Shown here: in pieces, positions 1 through 7,111 of the stretch
Layout of the letters: the number at the start of each line of letters is the position of its first letter
Position numbering within the stretch: the first letter of the stretch is position 1
NCBI GenBank assembly: GCA_035356975.1
Contig: DAORGW010000016.1
Location: forward strand, 1 to 20,310
DNA length: 20,310 nt
Direction: 5' to 3'
Source of the DNA: STF1-138 sp035356975
GTDB taxonomy: Bacteria; Patescibacteriota; Patescibacteriia; UBA1558; S5-K13
Notes under the pieces: model-generated
Database searches by the model: none
What the model was told of the DNA's origin: nothing
The model's input: only the letters and a program-made list of their open reading frames with translations
Program-made: the position numbers and the translations under genes

Positions 1-62
1 ATAATATAACAATTGATGAAAAAATTAGAGAGCTATATTCTAGAATGCCACAACATGAATAA
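1..62 (+). CDS. 3' end of an unidentified protein (partial)
   Basis: An open frame enters from the left edge and ends in TAA. The visible 19 residues read NITIDEKIRELYSRMPQHE. They are too few to name a family. The coding call rests on the open frame, the AT-biased but sensible codons, and a terminator hairpin 20 bases after the stop. The gene converges with folD. It could also be a chance frame, so confidence is moderate. Confidence 0.5.
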   Translation, partial: NITIDEKIRELYSRMPQHE

Positions 63-76
63 ATTTTATTCAATGT

Positions 77-105
77 AAAAAGTCGAGTTAAGCTCGATTT
101 TTTTT
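77..105. terminator. Bidirectional intrinsic terminator between convergent genes
   Basis: A perfect 5-bp stem TCGAG (83-87) / CTCGA (93-97) with a 5-base loop is followed by eight T on the plus strand (98-105). On the minus strand it is followed by CTTTTT (complement of 77-82). It can therefore stop both the upstream plus gene and the glyA-folD transcript. The folD stop codon (88-90) lies in the loop, so the folD reading frame runs through half of the hairpin. Confidence 0.75.
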
Positions 106-936
106 ATTAAGTTCTAATGTATTTTTTAGTAAATATGAAATTGTAATTGGTCCTATGCCACCGGGTACAGGAGTAATGTGAGAACATTTTGGAAATACAT
201 CAGTGTAATCAACATCACCAACAGTAGCATTTTGTATTTTATTAATCCCAACATCAATTATAATTGCATCGTTTTTAATCATACTTGCTTTTATTAAAAA
301 AGCTTCACCAATAGCTGTTATTAATATATCAGCATTTTTTATCTTTTCCCGCCAATTTTCTTCGTTAATATGAGCGTGAGACACTATTATTCCTAAATTT
401 TTTAAAGTTTTTTCAATTGGTTCTATAAATTCATGACTATTTCCTAGTATAATACCAGTTTTATCTTTTAAATTTTCTTTCGTGTAAAGTAGGGACTCTT
501 TTATAGTTTGACTCATGACGGGTTCTATATAAGTCTCATTATTTAAAAATTTTTTAATATTTTCAGGATGAAATCCATCTACATCTTTTTTTGGATCAAT
601 GCTATTTATAATTTTTTGAGTGTTAAATTTTTTTGGTAGAGGAAGCTGAACTATTATTGCATCAACCTCATCATCTTTATTTAAAAAATTTATGCAATCT
701 ATTATATTTTTTTCATCTTCACCACTTTTAAATAAATATTTATTAAAAATAATTCCAACCTCAGAACATGCTTTTTCTTTTTTTGAGACGTATAATTGTG
801 ATGCGGGGTCATTTCCAATTAAAATTATTGCAAGTCCAGGAATTAAATCAGAACTAACAATTTCACGTCTTATCTCATGTTTTATTTTGTCGGAAATTTC
901 AATCCCATTTATTAGTTTATTTTCTTGATTTGCCAT
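88..936 (-). CDS. folD: Bifunctional methylenetetrahydrofolate dehydrogenase / cyclohydrolase FolD
   Basis: FolD interconverts 5,10-methylene-THF and 10-formyl-THF in the cytoplasm, directly downstream of the glycine hydroxymethyltransferase reaction. The 282-residue length is normal. Seen: the catalytic Y49-x3-K53 (consensus Y-x3-K, E. coli Y50/K54), Q97 in QLPLP, D120 in KDVDG, GDVDY near 240, and the C-terminal signature ITPVPGGIGPIT followed by LLKNTLE. Odd: the usual PCTP segment reads PVMS (139-142), and the NADP-binding GRSxxVGxP loop reads GNSHEFIEPI (165-174). Cofactor preference or dehydrogenase activity may therefore differ from standard FolD (inference). The start ATG follows the glyA TAA with no gap, so the two are translationally adjacent in one operon. 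The stop lies inside the terminator loop. Confidence 0.93.
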   Translation of the reverse strand: MANQENKLINGIEISDKIKHEIRREIVSSDLIPGLAIILIGNDPASQLYVSKKEKACSEVGIIFNKYLFKSGEDEKNIIDCINFLNKDDEVDAIIVQLPLPKKFNTQKIINSIDPKKDVDGFHPENIKKFLNNETYIEPVMSQTIKESLLYTKENLKDKTGIILGNSHEFIEPIEKTLKNLGIIVSHAHINEENWREKIKNADILITAIGEAFLIKASMIKNDAIIIDVGINKIQNATVGDVDYTDVFPKCSHITPVPGGIGPITISYLLKNTLELNKKNRA

Positions 937-2235
937 TTAATATTTGATTTTTTTATAAATAGGAAATTTTTTACATATTTTTTTAACTTCTGATTTTACG
1001 TACGCAAGAATTTTCTCATCATTATAATTTTTCAGAGTCTTCACAATTAATTGCGCAATTTTTGTCATTTCAGTCTCTTTCATTCCGCGAGTAGTGAGCG
1101 CTGGAGTCCCAATTCTTATTCCTGATGGGTCAAATGGAGAGCGAGTATCAAATGGAATTGCATTTTTATTAACAGTTATTCCAGCTAATTCCAATGATTT
1201 TTCTGCCTGAGAACCAGTGATATTAAATGGAGTTACATCAATTAAAATTAAATGATTATCAGTTCCACCAGTTATAATTCTAGGTCCATTGTTTGATAAT
1301 TCTTGAGATAATTTTTGTGCATTTTTTACAATTTGTTTTGCATATTCTTTAAATTCATCTGTGTTTGCTTCAAATAATGCTTGTGCAATTCCAGCTGTGG
1401 TGTGATTATGTGGCCCGCCCTGAAGTCCAGGAAAAACAGCTCTATCAATTAAAGTTGGAATATTTTGACGTGACTCGCGCCAACCAATAACTGAATCAAT
1501 TTTTTGGGTTGGGTTTGATTCATCACCAGTACACATTATCATTGCGCCTCTTGGACCGCGAAGAGTTTTGTGAGTTGTAGTTGTTATTACATCAGCGTGA
1601 CCCACGGGACTAGGATGAACTCCACCGGCAACAAGTCCGGCAATGTGCGCAATATCTGCAACTAAAAACGCATTTTCATTGTGTGCTATTTCAGCAAGTT
1701 TTTCAAAATCAATAATACGTGAATATGCAGTAGCTCCTACAAAAATTAATTTTGGTTTTTCTTTTTTTACGAGTGATTCAATTGCATCATAGTCTAAAAA
1801 TCCATTTTCATCAGTTGTGTATTGAATTGACTCATAGTATTTTCCACTAAAATTTACTTTCCATCCATGTGTTAAGTGTCCACCAAATAGCAAATTCATT
1901 CCCATTACCTTATCTCCTGGTTTACCAAGTGCAAAATAAACCGCTTGATTTGCGGGAGAGCCAGAATATGGTTGAACATTTACATGAGTTACACCAAATA
2001 ATTTTTTTGCATAATCCTTTGCTAAATTTTCTATTTCATCAATATATTCATTTCCACCATAATAACGTTTACCAGGATAACCTTCTGAGTATTTGTTTGT
2101 TAGAATTGAGCCCATTAATTTCAAGACATTTTCTGAAGTGTAGTTTTCAGAAGCAATCATTTCAAGCCCTTCCTGTTGGCGAATAAGCTCACTCTGAGTA
2201 AGTTCAAGTATTTTTTTGTCTTGTTTATTTATCAT
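937..2235 (-). CDS. glyA: Serine hydroxymethyltransferase
   Basis: This PLP enzyme converts serine plus THF to glycine and 5,10-methylene-THF, which is the substrate of the adjacent FolD. Seen (numbering from the chosen start): EMIASENYTS near 25-34, EGYPGKRYYGG at 51-61, D194 and H197 in DIAHIAG, and the PLP lysine K223 in TTTHKTLRGPRG. The frame stays open up to 2307, but I chose ATG at 2233-2235 (432 residues, a normal family length). The longer version would begin upstream of the -10 element at 2263-2268, and its 24 extra residues only translate the GC-rich repeat array. No Shine-Dalgarno is present. It is the first gene of a two-gene operon with folD. Confidence 0.95.
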   Translation of the reverse strand: MINKQDKKILELTQSELIRQQEGLEMIASENYTSENVLKLMGSILTNKYSEGYPGKRYYGGNEYIDEIENLAKDYAKKLFGVTHVNVQPYSGSPANQAVYFALGKPGDKVMGMNLLFGGHLTHGWKVNFSGKYYESIQYTTDENGFLDYDAIESLVKKEKPKLIFVGATAYSRIIDFEKLAEIAHNENAFLVADIAHIAGLVAGGVHPSPVGHADVITTTTHKTLRGPRGAMIMCTGDESNPTQKIDSVIGWRESRQNIPTLIDRAVFPGLQGGPHNHTTAGIAQALFEANTDEFKEYAKQIVKNAQKLSQELSNNGPRIITGGTDNHLILIDVTPFNITGSQAEKSLELAGITVNKNAIPFDTRSPFDPSGIRIGTPALTTRGMKETEMTKIAQLIVKTLKNYNDEKILAYVKSEVKKICKKFPIYKKIKY

Positions 2236-2262
2236 GATTTTGTAGTTATTTTTAATGTTTTT

Positions 2263-2290
2263 ATTATAGCACAACCTTCGAGGTTGCCAA
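2263..2290 (-). promoter_or_regulatory. Promoter of the glyA-folD operon (extended -10)
   Basis: On the minus strand TGC-TATAAT (2271 down to 2263) is a perfect extended -10. TTGGCA (2290-2285) lies 16 bases upstream as a good -35. Transcription should start near 2256, giving a leader of about 20 bases to the glyA ATG. The -35 element and spacer overlap the first unit of the hairpin repeat array. Confidence 0.7.
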
Positions 2291-2316
2291 CCTGCGAGGT
2301 CGAGCACCTGCGAGGT
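2274..2316. repeat. Three 16-bp-phased short inverted repeats
   Basis: Cores ACCT-tcg-AGGT (2274-2284), ACCT-gcg-AGGT (2290-2300) and ACCT-gcg-AGGT (2306-2316) recur at exactly 16 bases. Each is a self-complementary mini-hairpin; in the first the stem extends to 6 bp (CAACCT/AGGTTG, 2272-2286). The array is far more GC-rich than its surroundings and covers the -35 and upstream part of the glyA promoter. It could be an operator array or a dispersed palindromic repeat; the window holds no second copy to decide. Confidence 0.7.
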
Positions 2317-2346
2317 TGACGCAAAGAGTAATTTTTTTGGTATAAT
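2316..2346 (+). promoter_or_regulatory. Possible orphan plus-strand promoter
   Basis: TTGACG (2316-2321) and an extended -10 TGG-TATAAT (2338-2346) lie 19 bases apart, slightly long for sigma-70. It faces the 3' end of elp3, where no plus-strand gene is evident apart from a 20-codon hydrophobic frame (2452-2514). Any transcript would be a small RNA or antisense to elp3. Confidence 0.35.
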
Positions 2347-2424
2347 TGGATTATTTTTTTTAAAAACAGAGTTTGAAAATTTTCAAAAACAAATAAAAGA
2401 AAAAGAAAGAATATTTTTAATTTT

Positions 2425-2460
2425 TTAGAAAAAAATAAAATTATCAAGATAATGATAATT
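2425..2460 (-). terminator. Intrinsic terminator downstream of elp3
   Basis: On the minus strand AATTATCA / TGATAATT (2460-2453 and 2446-2439) is a perfect 8-bp stem with a 6-base loop. It is followed by TTTTATTTTTTTC. It lies about 65 bases past the elp3 stop and upstream of the glyA promoter, separating the two minus-strand units. The stem is AT-rich, so efficiency is uncertain. Confidence 0.6.
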
Positions 2461-2525
2461 ATTATTTGCTCTGCAATTTTTTGTTTTTTTGTTGTTAAGT
2501 ATTTGATCTATTAAATAAGAATTTT

Positions 2526-4121
2526 TTAAATTTTTTTCACCATATACTCACCCTCAAGCCTATATCCCAATTTTCTATAATATTCCCTAACACCAACTCC
2601 TGAAATAACAGCAATTTTTTTGTATTTATTATCCCGAGAAATTTTTTCAGCTTCTTGCATCAATTTTTTTCCAAAGCCAATGTGTTGAGTAGAGGAGACG
2701 TTTGCTTTTTTATCATGGGCAACAAGCTTTCCATAAACATGAATCTCTCTTACAATCGAACAATTTTTTAGTTCAGGAAAAATATTCTCTTCGGGGTTTT
2801 TATTAAATCTTAATCTTACAAATCCATATAATTTATTTCTATCATAATTTTCATAACTTATGAAAAATTCTGTGCCACCTGATGCATTATATTTTTCTAT
2901 AAATAATTTTACATCTTTTAATTTAACTTCCTTGTCTTTTATTTCACGACATCTTATACATTTGCATTTCAAATGTCTTAATTTCATCTCTCGTTCAATA
3001 TTTTGTCGCAAATTTGTAATATCATTTCCCCCGACAATTGATTCTTTTGGAATATCCCTGATTAATCTGTTTATTCTTACATAATATGGAATTAACTTTG
3101 ATTTAACCTCAACAAGTAAATCAAGTAATTCATTTTTTGTATAAGGTACGTATTCACGATTCTTAAACATTTTATATAAAATTTTTGCTTCACGCGTCAC
3201 AACACAAGGATAAATTTTTATCTGATCGGGCCTGTAATCAGGATTTTCAAAAATGTCTTTAAACATTTTATAATCTTTTTTTGGATTAGAATATGGTAGG
3301 TCGGGCATTAGATGGTAATCAACTTTTAGTCCGATTTCTTTACATAATCGAGTTGCTTTTATAATGTTTTTTTGATTATGTCCGCGTTTTACTTTTTTTA
3401 AAATCTCATCATCTGTATGCTGAACCCCAAGTTGAACTCTGGTACAGGCTTGATGTCGCATTGTAATTAATTCTTTTTCATTTATTAAGTCAGGTCTTGT
3501 TTCAAGAGTTACTCCAATAATTCTGTATTTTGCAGTTTCATTCTGTTTTAACATTTTCTCCAGTGAATACTCTTTTTTATAATTATTCTTTGGATAATCA
3601 TTCGCTCCTTGGAATGAGCGAGAAATAAACCAATTTTGATATTTTTTTGTATAAGCATTCCACGAGCCACCCAAAACCAAAAGTTCTATTTTATCAACGG
3701 TGTGTCCGTTTGTCTCTAATGCTTTTATTCTATATTGAACTTGATTATATGGATCAAATTTAAGTCCCTTTGCTCTCTGAGCGGCGGGTTCATTTGATAG
3801 ATAGCTTACTGGCATGTCAGTTTCTTTTGGGCAATAAATACATGTTCCGGGGCAATTATATGGTTTTGTAAGAACTGTAAGTGGAGTAACTCCAGAAATT
3901 GTGCGAGTAACTCGAGTTATTAAAAATTTTTCTAGGACATCACTTTTCTTAATTTTTTTGTCTTTTACTAATTTTTTATAAGCCTCGAGAAGTAATTGAT
4001 TTGTGGTCGGTTTTATATTAAATTCTCCACAAAGTCGTTTTTTCTTTAATTCAAAATCAGTTCTATTTTCAAATTTTAGAGAAGTTAGTTTTTTAATTAT
4101 TTTTTGATATAATATAGTCAT
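2526..4121 (-). CDS. elp3: Elp3-type tRNA uridine(34) radical SAM / acetyltransferase enzyme
   Basis: Elp3 uses acetyl-CoA and radical SAM chemistry to build 5-carboxymethyl-uridine (cm5U) at tRNA wobble position 34. Seen in 531 residues: an N-terminal tRNA-binding region; the radical SAM cluster C90-x3-C94-x2-C97; the family segment SNEPAAQRAKGLKFDPYNQV (109-128); GHTVDKIELLVLGGSW (139-154); a Cys group C386/C388/C391 that probably binds zinc; and a C-terminal GNAT domain (about 410-531). The GNAT domain has QHIGFGKKLM and the hallmark ISGVGVREYYRKLGY (506-520). The protein is common in archaea and eukaryotes (Elongator catalytic subunit) and found in only some bacteria. It is divergent from a Trm9-like methyltransferase gene whose product would act on its product. 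No Elongator partner subunits are visible, as expected for prokaryotic Elp3. Confidence 0.93.
   Translation of the reverse strand: MTILYQKIIKKLTSLKFENRTDFELKKKRLCGEFNIKPTTNQLLLEAYKKLVKDKKIKKSDVLEKFLITRVTRTISGVTPLTVLTKPYNCPGTCIYCPKETDMPVSYLSNEPAAQRAKGLKFDPYNQVQYRIKALETNGHTVDKIELLVLGGSWNAYTKKYQNWFISRSFQGANDYPKNNYKKEYSLEKMLKQNETAKYRIIGVTLETRPDLINEKELITMRHQACTRVQLGVQHTDDEILKKVKRGHNQKNIIKATRLCKEIGLKVDYHLMPDLPYSNPKKDYKMFKDIFENPDYRPDQIKIYPCVVTREAKILYKMFKNREYVPYTKNELLDLLVEVKSKLIPYYVRINRLIRDIPKESIVGGNDITNLRQNIEREMKLRHLKCKCIRCREIKDKEVKLKDVKLFIEKYNASGGTEFFISYENYDRNKLYGFVRLRFNKNPEENIFPELKNCSIVREIHVYGKLVAHDKKANVSSTQHIGFGKKLMQEAEKISRDNKYKKIAVISGVGVREYYRKLGYRLEGEYMVKKI
4105..4113 (+). promoter_or_regulatory. 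Extended -10 promoter for the Trm9-like gene
   Basis: TGA-TATAAT is a perfect extended -10 element. It lies inside the first codons of elp3 on the opposite strand, about 57 bases before the methyltransferase ATG. TTAGTT (4085-4090) sits at 17 bases but is a poor -35. If used, its transcript would overlap the elp3 5' end. Confidence 0.5.
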
Positions 4122-4157
4122 AGGTGGTTTTTTAAATCCCGATTAGTGGGACAATAA

Positions 4158-4163
4158 ATTATA
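4158..4163 (-). promoter_or_regulatory. Possible -10 for elp3
   Basis: A minus-strand TATAAT (4163-4158) lies about 37 bases before the elp3 ATG. It has no TG extension and no convincing -35. It is the best candidate in the 48-base gap between the divergent genes, but such hexamers are expected by chance in DNA this AT-rich. Confidence 0.3.
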
Positions 4164-4169
4164 AATAAT

Positions 4170-4832
4170 ATGGATTATAATAATTTTTCATCTGAATTTA
4201 ATGCAACTCGTCAGAATATGTGGCCTGAATTTTCAGATTTTGAAAAGTTTTTGAAAAATGGACAGAGGATTCTTGATTTGGGTTGTGGAAATGCCAGAAT
4301 TATTAATTTGCTAAAAAATTATGAAATTGAATATATTGGCTGTGACATATCCGGCTCTTTACTTAATTATGCCAAAAAACAGGAATTAGGTAAAATAACA
4401 CACGCAGATTTTGTAGAGGGAAATATGTTAAAACTTCATTTTAAAGAATCCAGCTTTGATATAATTTTTTTAATTGCATCATTCCATCATTTAAGAACAA
4501 AAAAACAGAGAACAGAACTTTTGAAAAAAATGAGAGACTGGATCAAACCTGATGGAATTATAATAATGACAAACTGGAATTTATGGAATGATATCTATTT
4601 TAAGAAGTACTTTAAGTATTTGTTCGATCTTTCTTATAAAAAAACTCTTAAGGATTTTATTGTTCCATTTAAGGATTCTACTGGTAGATCTTTAGGAAAA
4701 AGATTTTATCATGCTTTTACTCTTAAAGAAATTGAAAAATTAGTTAAAAATACGGGTCTAGAGTCCATAAAAAATGAATTATCACAGGATAAAAGAAACA
4801 TATTAACATATCTGAAGAAATCTGATTTTTAA
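4170..4832 (+). CDS. Trm9/ALKBH8-like class I SAM-dependent methyltransferase
   Basis: A 220-residue Rossmann methyltransferase. Seen: motif I ILDLGCGNARI (34-44), acidic D59 in YIGCDIS, FDIIFLIASFHHL (96-108), then a KPDG turn (126-129). Features beyond the generic fold match what I know of the Trm9/ALKBH8 group: an N-terminal FS-x4-TR-x3-WP pattern (6-19), the histidine pair H106/H107 followed by a basic stretch, IVPF (164-167, usually VPW), and RFYHAFT-x2-E (178-187). Trm9 methylates the carboxymethyl group of cm5U34 to give mcm5U34, and cm5U is the product of the divergently adjacent Elp3. The tRNA role is inference from these motifs plus context; no Trm112 partner is visible. A generic small-molecule methyltransferase is the alternative. 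Confidence 0.82.
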   Translation: MDYNNFSSEFNATRQNMWPEFSDFEKFLKNGQRILDLGCGNARIINLLKNYEIEYIGCDISGSLLNYAKKQELGKITHADFVEGNMLKLHFKESSFDIIFLIASFHHLRTKKQRTELLKKMRDWIKPDGIIIMTNWNLWNDIYFKKYFKYLFDLSYKKTLKDFIVPFKDSTGRSLGKRFYHAFTLKEIEKLVKNTGLESIKNELSQDKRNILTYLKKSDF

Positions 4833-4854
4833 AGCTGTGAAAAACCCTAAAATG

Positions 4855-4863
4855 TGTTATAAT
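4855..4863 (+). promoter_or_regulatory. Extended -10 promoter of the T4SS-like operon
   Basis: TGT-TATAAT is a perfect extended -10. It lies 32 bases before the first ATG of the operon, predicting a short leader. No convincing -35 is seen 16-18 bases upstream. It sits just after the methyltransferase stop codon. Confidence 0.6.
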
Positions 4864-4894
4864 TAATTTAATCAAAACAAATAATAAATATAAA

Positions 4895-5968
4895 ATGTCA
4901 CAAGAGGAAAAGACAAACTCACTCGGTAATTTTTCTGATTTAGATGATGAAATTCTTATAAAACAAGATGGTTCTTTTAAGATTTTTTCTCATGGAATCT
5001 TGAAAGATTTTAATATTGAAATAAAAGAAGAGCCGAGTACTGCTGTTTTAGATACTGGATTAGAGGAAAGAATTTTACCACCACCACCTCCGATGATTTT
5101 TGATAAAAAAGGAGCGGATTTTTATTTTGATATTGATGATAAAGATGAAATTATAAAACACAAGCAAAAGATTGATAAATTAGAGCCAAAGATTAAACAA
5201 TATAGTTTAAGAAAAATTGTAGAAAGAATTATTGAATCTAATCAGATTGAACTTATTCCACAATTAGAAACAAAATTTTATAATATAGTTTTTTCATTTT
5301 TAAAACACACCAGAGAAAAATTTGACGTAGAAGAAATTCTCACAAAAAGAATAGTTGATTTGGGTTTGGGTTTTGAAAAGAAAAAAGCGGAAAGCATTTT
5401 GAAGTTATTAGCAGAAATAAGAGATAAAATAGATGAAACACGCGGAACCATTTTAAATGATTTGAATGCAGAAGATTTTGTGGCTAAAACTGACCCGCAG
5501 AACAAAGAACATCTTTCAAATTTAGATCCAAGACAGCAAATACAAGTTAAACCAATAAATACGAATATTCCATTTGTGAAAAGAACGCCAACAAATTCTT
5601 CCCCAACAAAACAAATAATGAATGATGTAAAACAAAAACCTAAAATTATTAGTCCGGTCGAAGAATTGGGAGAAATGAATATAAATATTTTTAGAAGAAT
5701 ATCTAATAATCCAATTGAATCAACACAGCGCATAATGAATGTGATAAATGCTTTTGGAAAAGAATCTATACTTAAAAAAGCAGCTGCAATAAAAAATTGG
5801 AGAAAGAGTGAAGTTTATAAAATTTATTTAATGCTTGGTCGCGAGAGCATGGAAAGAGGTATACCAGTTAGTAAAATAATAGAGCAAAAAGCAATATCAA
5901 ATGAGAAGACTATTACACTTGAGGAATTTCAAGCCATTTCAGATCTTAATAAAAAAATTAAGTTTTAA
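4895..5968 (+). CDS. Soluble leader protein of the T4SS-like operon, function unknown
   Basis: A 357-residue protein with no signal peptide or membrane segment. The N-terminal 60 residues are acidic and lead into a five-proline run (62-66). A charged, probably helical middle (about 83-200) is followed by a low-complexity linker rich in Pro, Thr and Asn (about 205-255). The C-terminal 100 residues look like a compact helical domain, containing FRRIS, KNWRKSEVYKIYLMLGRES and a closing LEEFQAISDLNKKIKF. I recall a similar C-terminal pattern in uncharacterised Patescibacteria proteins, but cannot name a family. Two bases separate it from prgI, so it is co-transcribed, and a cytoplasmic partner of the VirB4 machine is plausible. 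No enzymatic motif is seen. Confidence 0.75.
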   Translation: MSQEEKTNSLGNFSDLDDEILIKQDGSFKIFSHGILKDFNIEIKEEPSTAVLDTGLEERILPPPPPMIFDKKGADFYFDIDDKDEIIKHKQKIDKLEPKIKQYSLRKIVERIIESNQIELIPQLETKFYNIVFSFLKHTREKFDVEEILTKRIVDLGLGFEKKKAESILKLLAEIRDKIDETRGTILNDLNAEDFVAKTDPQNKEHLSNLDPRQQIQVKPINTNIPFVKRTPTNSSPTKQIMNDVKQKPKIISPVEELGEMNINIFRRISNNPIESTQRIMNVINAFGKESILKKAAAIKNWRKSEVYKIYLMLGRESMERGIPVSKIIEQKAISNEKTITLEEFQAISDLNKKIKF

Positions 5969-5970
5969 TT

Positions 5971-6423
5971 ATGAATAATTTTATCGTCCCACAATTTATT
6001 GATATAGAGGATAGAATATTTGGTCCAATAACAATAAGACAATTTTTAATCTGTACTGTTGGTGGACTTTTAGTTTTTGCTGCTTTTAAATTAAGCGACT
6101 TTAGTCTATTTGTGTTTCAGGCAATATTTTTAGTGCCAATTACGATAGTATTTGCTTTTGTAAAGGTTAATGGCAAAAATTTTCATTATTTTTTATTAGA
6201 TTTATTAATTTTTTTATTTAAAGTTCCCAGGATGGCCGTTTGGCAAAAAAAAGAATTTGTTTTTAGAAAAAAAATTGAGGACAACAGAAAAAAAGATACA
6301 TATTTTTTTGAACAAAAATCTTTACCTAGGGCGAAATTAAATGAAATTTCTCTTATAGTTGATACTGGGGGTGCATATATCGGTGAAGATGATAATAATT
6401 CAAATTTAATAAATGATATTTAA
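5971..6423 (+). CDS. PrgI family protein (VirB3-like inner-membrane T4SS component)
   Basis: A 150-residue protein opening with NFIVPQFIDIEDRIFGPIT, the typical PrgI start. Two adjacent membrane segments follow (about 21-41 and 45-66), then a basic cytoplasmic tail. PrgI/TcpE/VirB3-type proteins sit in the inner membrane next to the VirB4 ATPase in type IV secretion systems. Here it is two genes before VirB4. The tail from about 110 on is longer than the minimal family core and has no recognisable motif. There is no Shine-Dalgarno; the start is two bases after the preceding TAA. Confidence 0.85.
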   Translation: MNNFIVPQFIDIEDRIFGPITIRQFLICTVGGLLVFAAFKLSDFSLFVFQAIFLVPITIVFAFVKVNGKNFHYFLLDLLIFLFKVPRMAVWQKKEFVFRKKIEDNRKKDTYFFEQKSLPRAKLNEISLIVDTGGAYIGEDDNNSNLINDI

Positions 6424-6424
6424 T

Positions 6425-7096
6425 ATGAATAATCAAAAATTACCAACTAAAAAATCTACCCAAGAAATACTAAATATATCAGATATTGTTGATGATATGA
6501 TTATATTAAAAGACGGAACGGTAAGAGCAGTATTAATGGTTTCATCTATTAATTTTGCACTTAAAAATCAAGATGAGCAGGAAAGTATAATAGAGGGCTA
6601 TTATTCATTTTTGAATTCTCTTTCATATCCAATACAGATAGTAATCCAGTCAAGAAATATTGATGTTGATTCTTACATCGAAAAATTGAATAAATTATCA
6701 AAACAACAGACAAATGAATTGTTAAGAATGCAGACACTTGATTATTTACAATTCATAAAAGAGCTTTTAGAATTTCAGGCAATAATGACAAAAAAGTTTT
6801 ATGTTGTTGTTCCATATTCTTCTTTGACAAATAAAAAGAAGACTTTCTTGAGTCGTGTTTCTGATTTTTTTTCAGCATCAGAGGATATTATAATGAAGAA
6901 AAAACAATTAGCTGAATATAAAGATCAATTGTATAGGAGGGTGGCACAAGTTCAAGATGGATTGGCATCAATTAGTTTGCAGGCGGTTCCATTAGACACA
7001 CTAAGCCTTATAGAGCTTTATTATAATTCATATAACCCAGAGGTTGCAAAGAGTCAAAAATTAAAGGATATTGAAAAATTACAATTAGAACAATAA
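6425..7096 (+). CDS. Stand-alone VirB4/TraC N-terminal-like protein
   Basis: About 223 residues. The segment from ILNISDIVDDMIILKDGTVR through LNSLSYPIQIVIQSRN, followed by a D-x-Y-I-x-K-L element, resembles the N-terminal (CagE/TrbE/VirB) domain of VirB4/TraC ATPases. It has no Walker motifs and no membrane segment. The following gene encodes a full VirB4 with its own N-terminal domain, so this is not simply a split gene. The frame can start at 6413, overlapping prgI by 11 bases, but ATG 6425, one base after the prgI TAA, fits the 1-4 base gaps typical of this operon. Its role is inferred: an ATPase-docking or regulatory subunit. Confidence 0.75.
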   Translation: MNNQKLPTKKSTQEILNISDIVDDMIILKDGTVRAVLMVSSINFALKNQDEQESIIEGYYSFLNSLSYPIQIVIQSRNIDVDSYIEKLNKLSKQQTNELLRMQTLDYLQFIKELLEFQAIMTKKFYVVVPYSSLTNKKKTFLSRVSDFFSASEDIIMKKKQLAEYKDQLYRRVAQVQDGLASISLQAVPLDTLSLIELYYNSYNPEVAKSQKLKDIEKLQLEQ

Positions 7097-7111
7097 TAAT
7101 TTTAATATACA

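Noticed and set aside
2236..2307. N-terminal extension of glyA to an upstream ATG
   Set aside because: The 24 extra residues encode the repeat array, lie upstream of the predicted -10 and are absent from the family.
2372..2387. 16-bp perfect palindrome TTTGAAAATTTTCAAA
   Set aside because: Pure A/T arms apart from one C/G pair, expected at this base composition; no promoter next to it needs an operator.
2232..2447. 71-residue minus-strand frame between elp3 and glyA
   Set aside because: It translates homopolymer-rich DNA, the elp3 terminator region, the hairpin repeats and the glyA promoter; the composition is low-complexity with no family pattern.
6413..6424. Upstream ATG for the VirB4 N-terminal-like gene
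   Set aside because: It would overlap prgI by 11 bases without a coupling signal, while ATG 6425 fits the stop-then-start spacing of the operon; not fully excluded.
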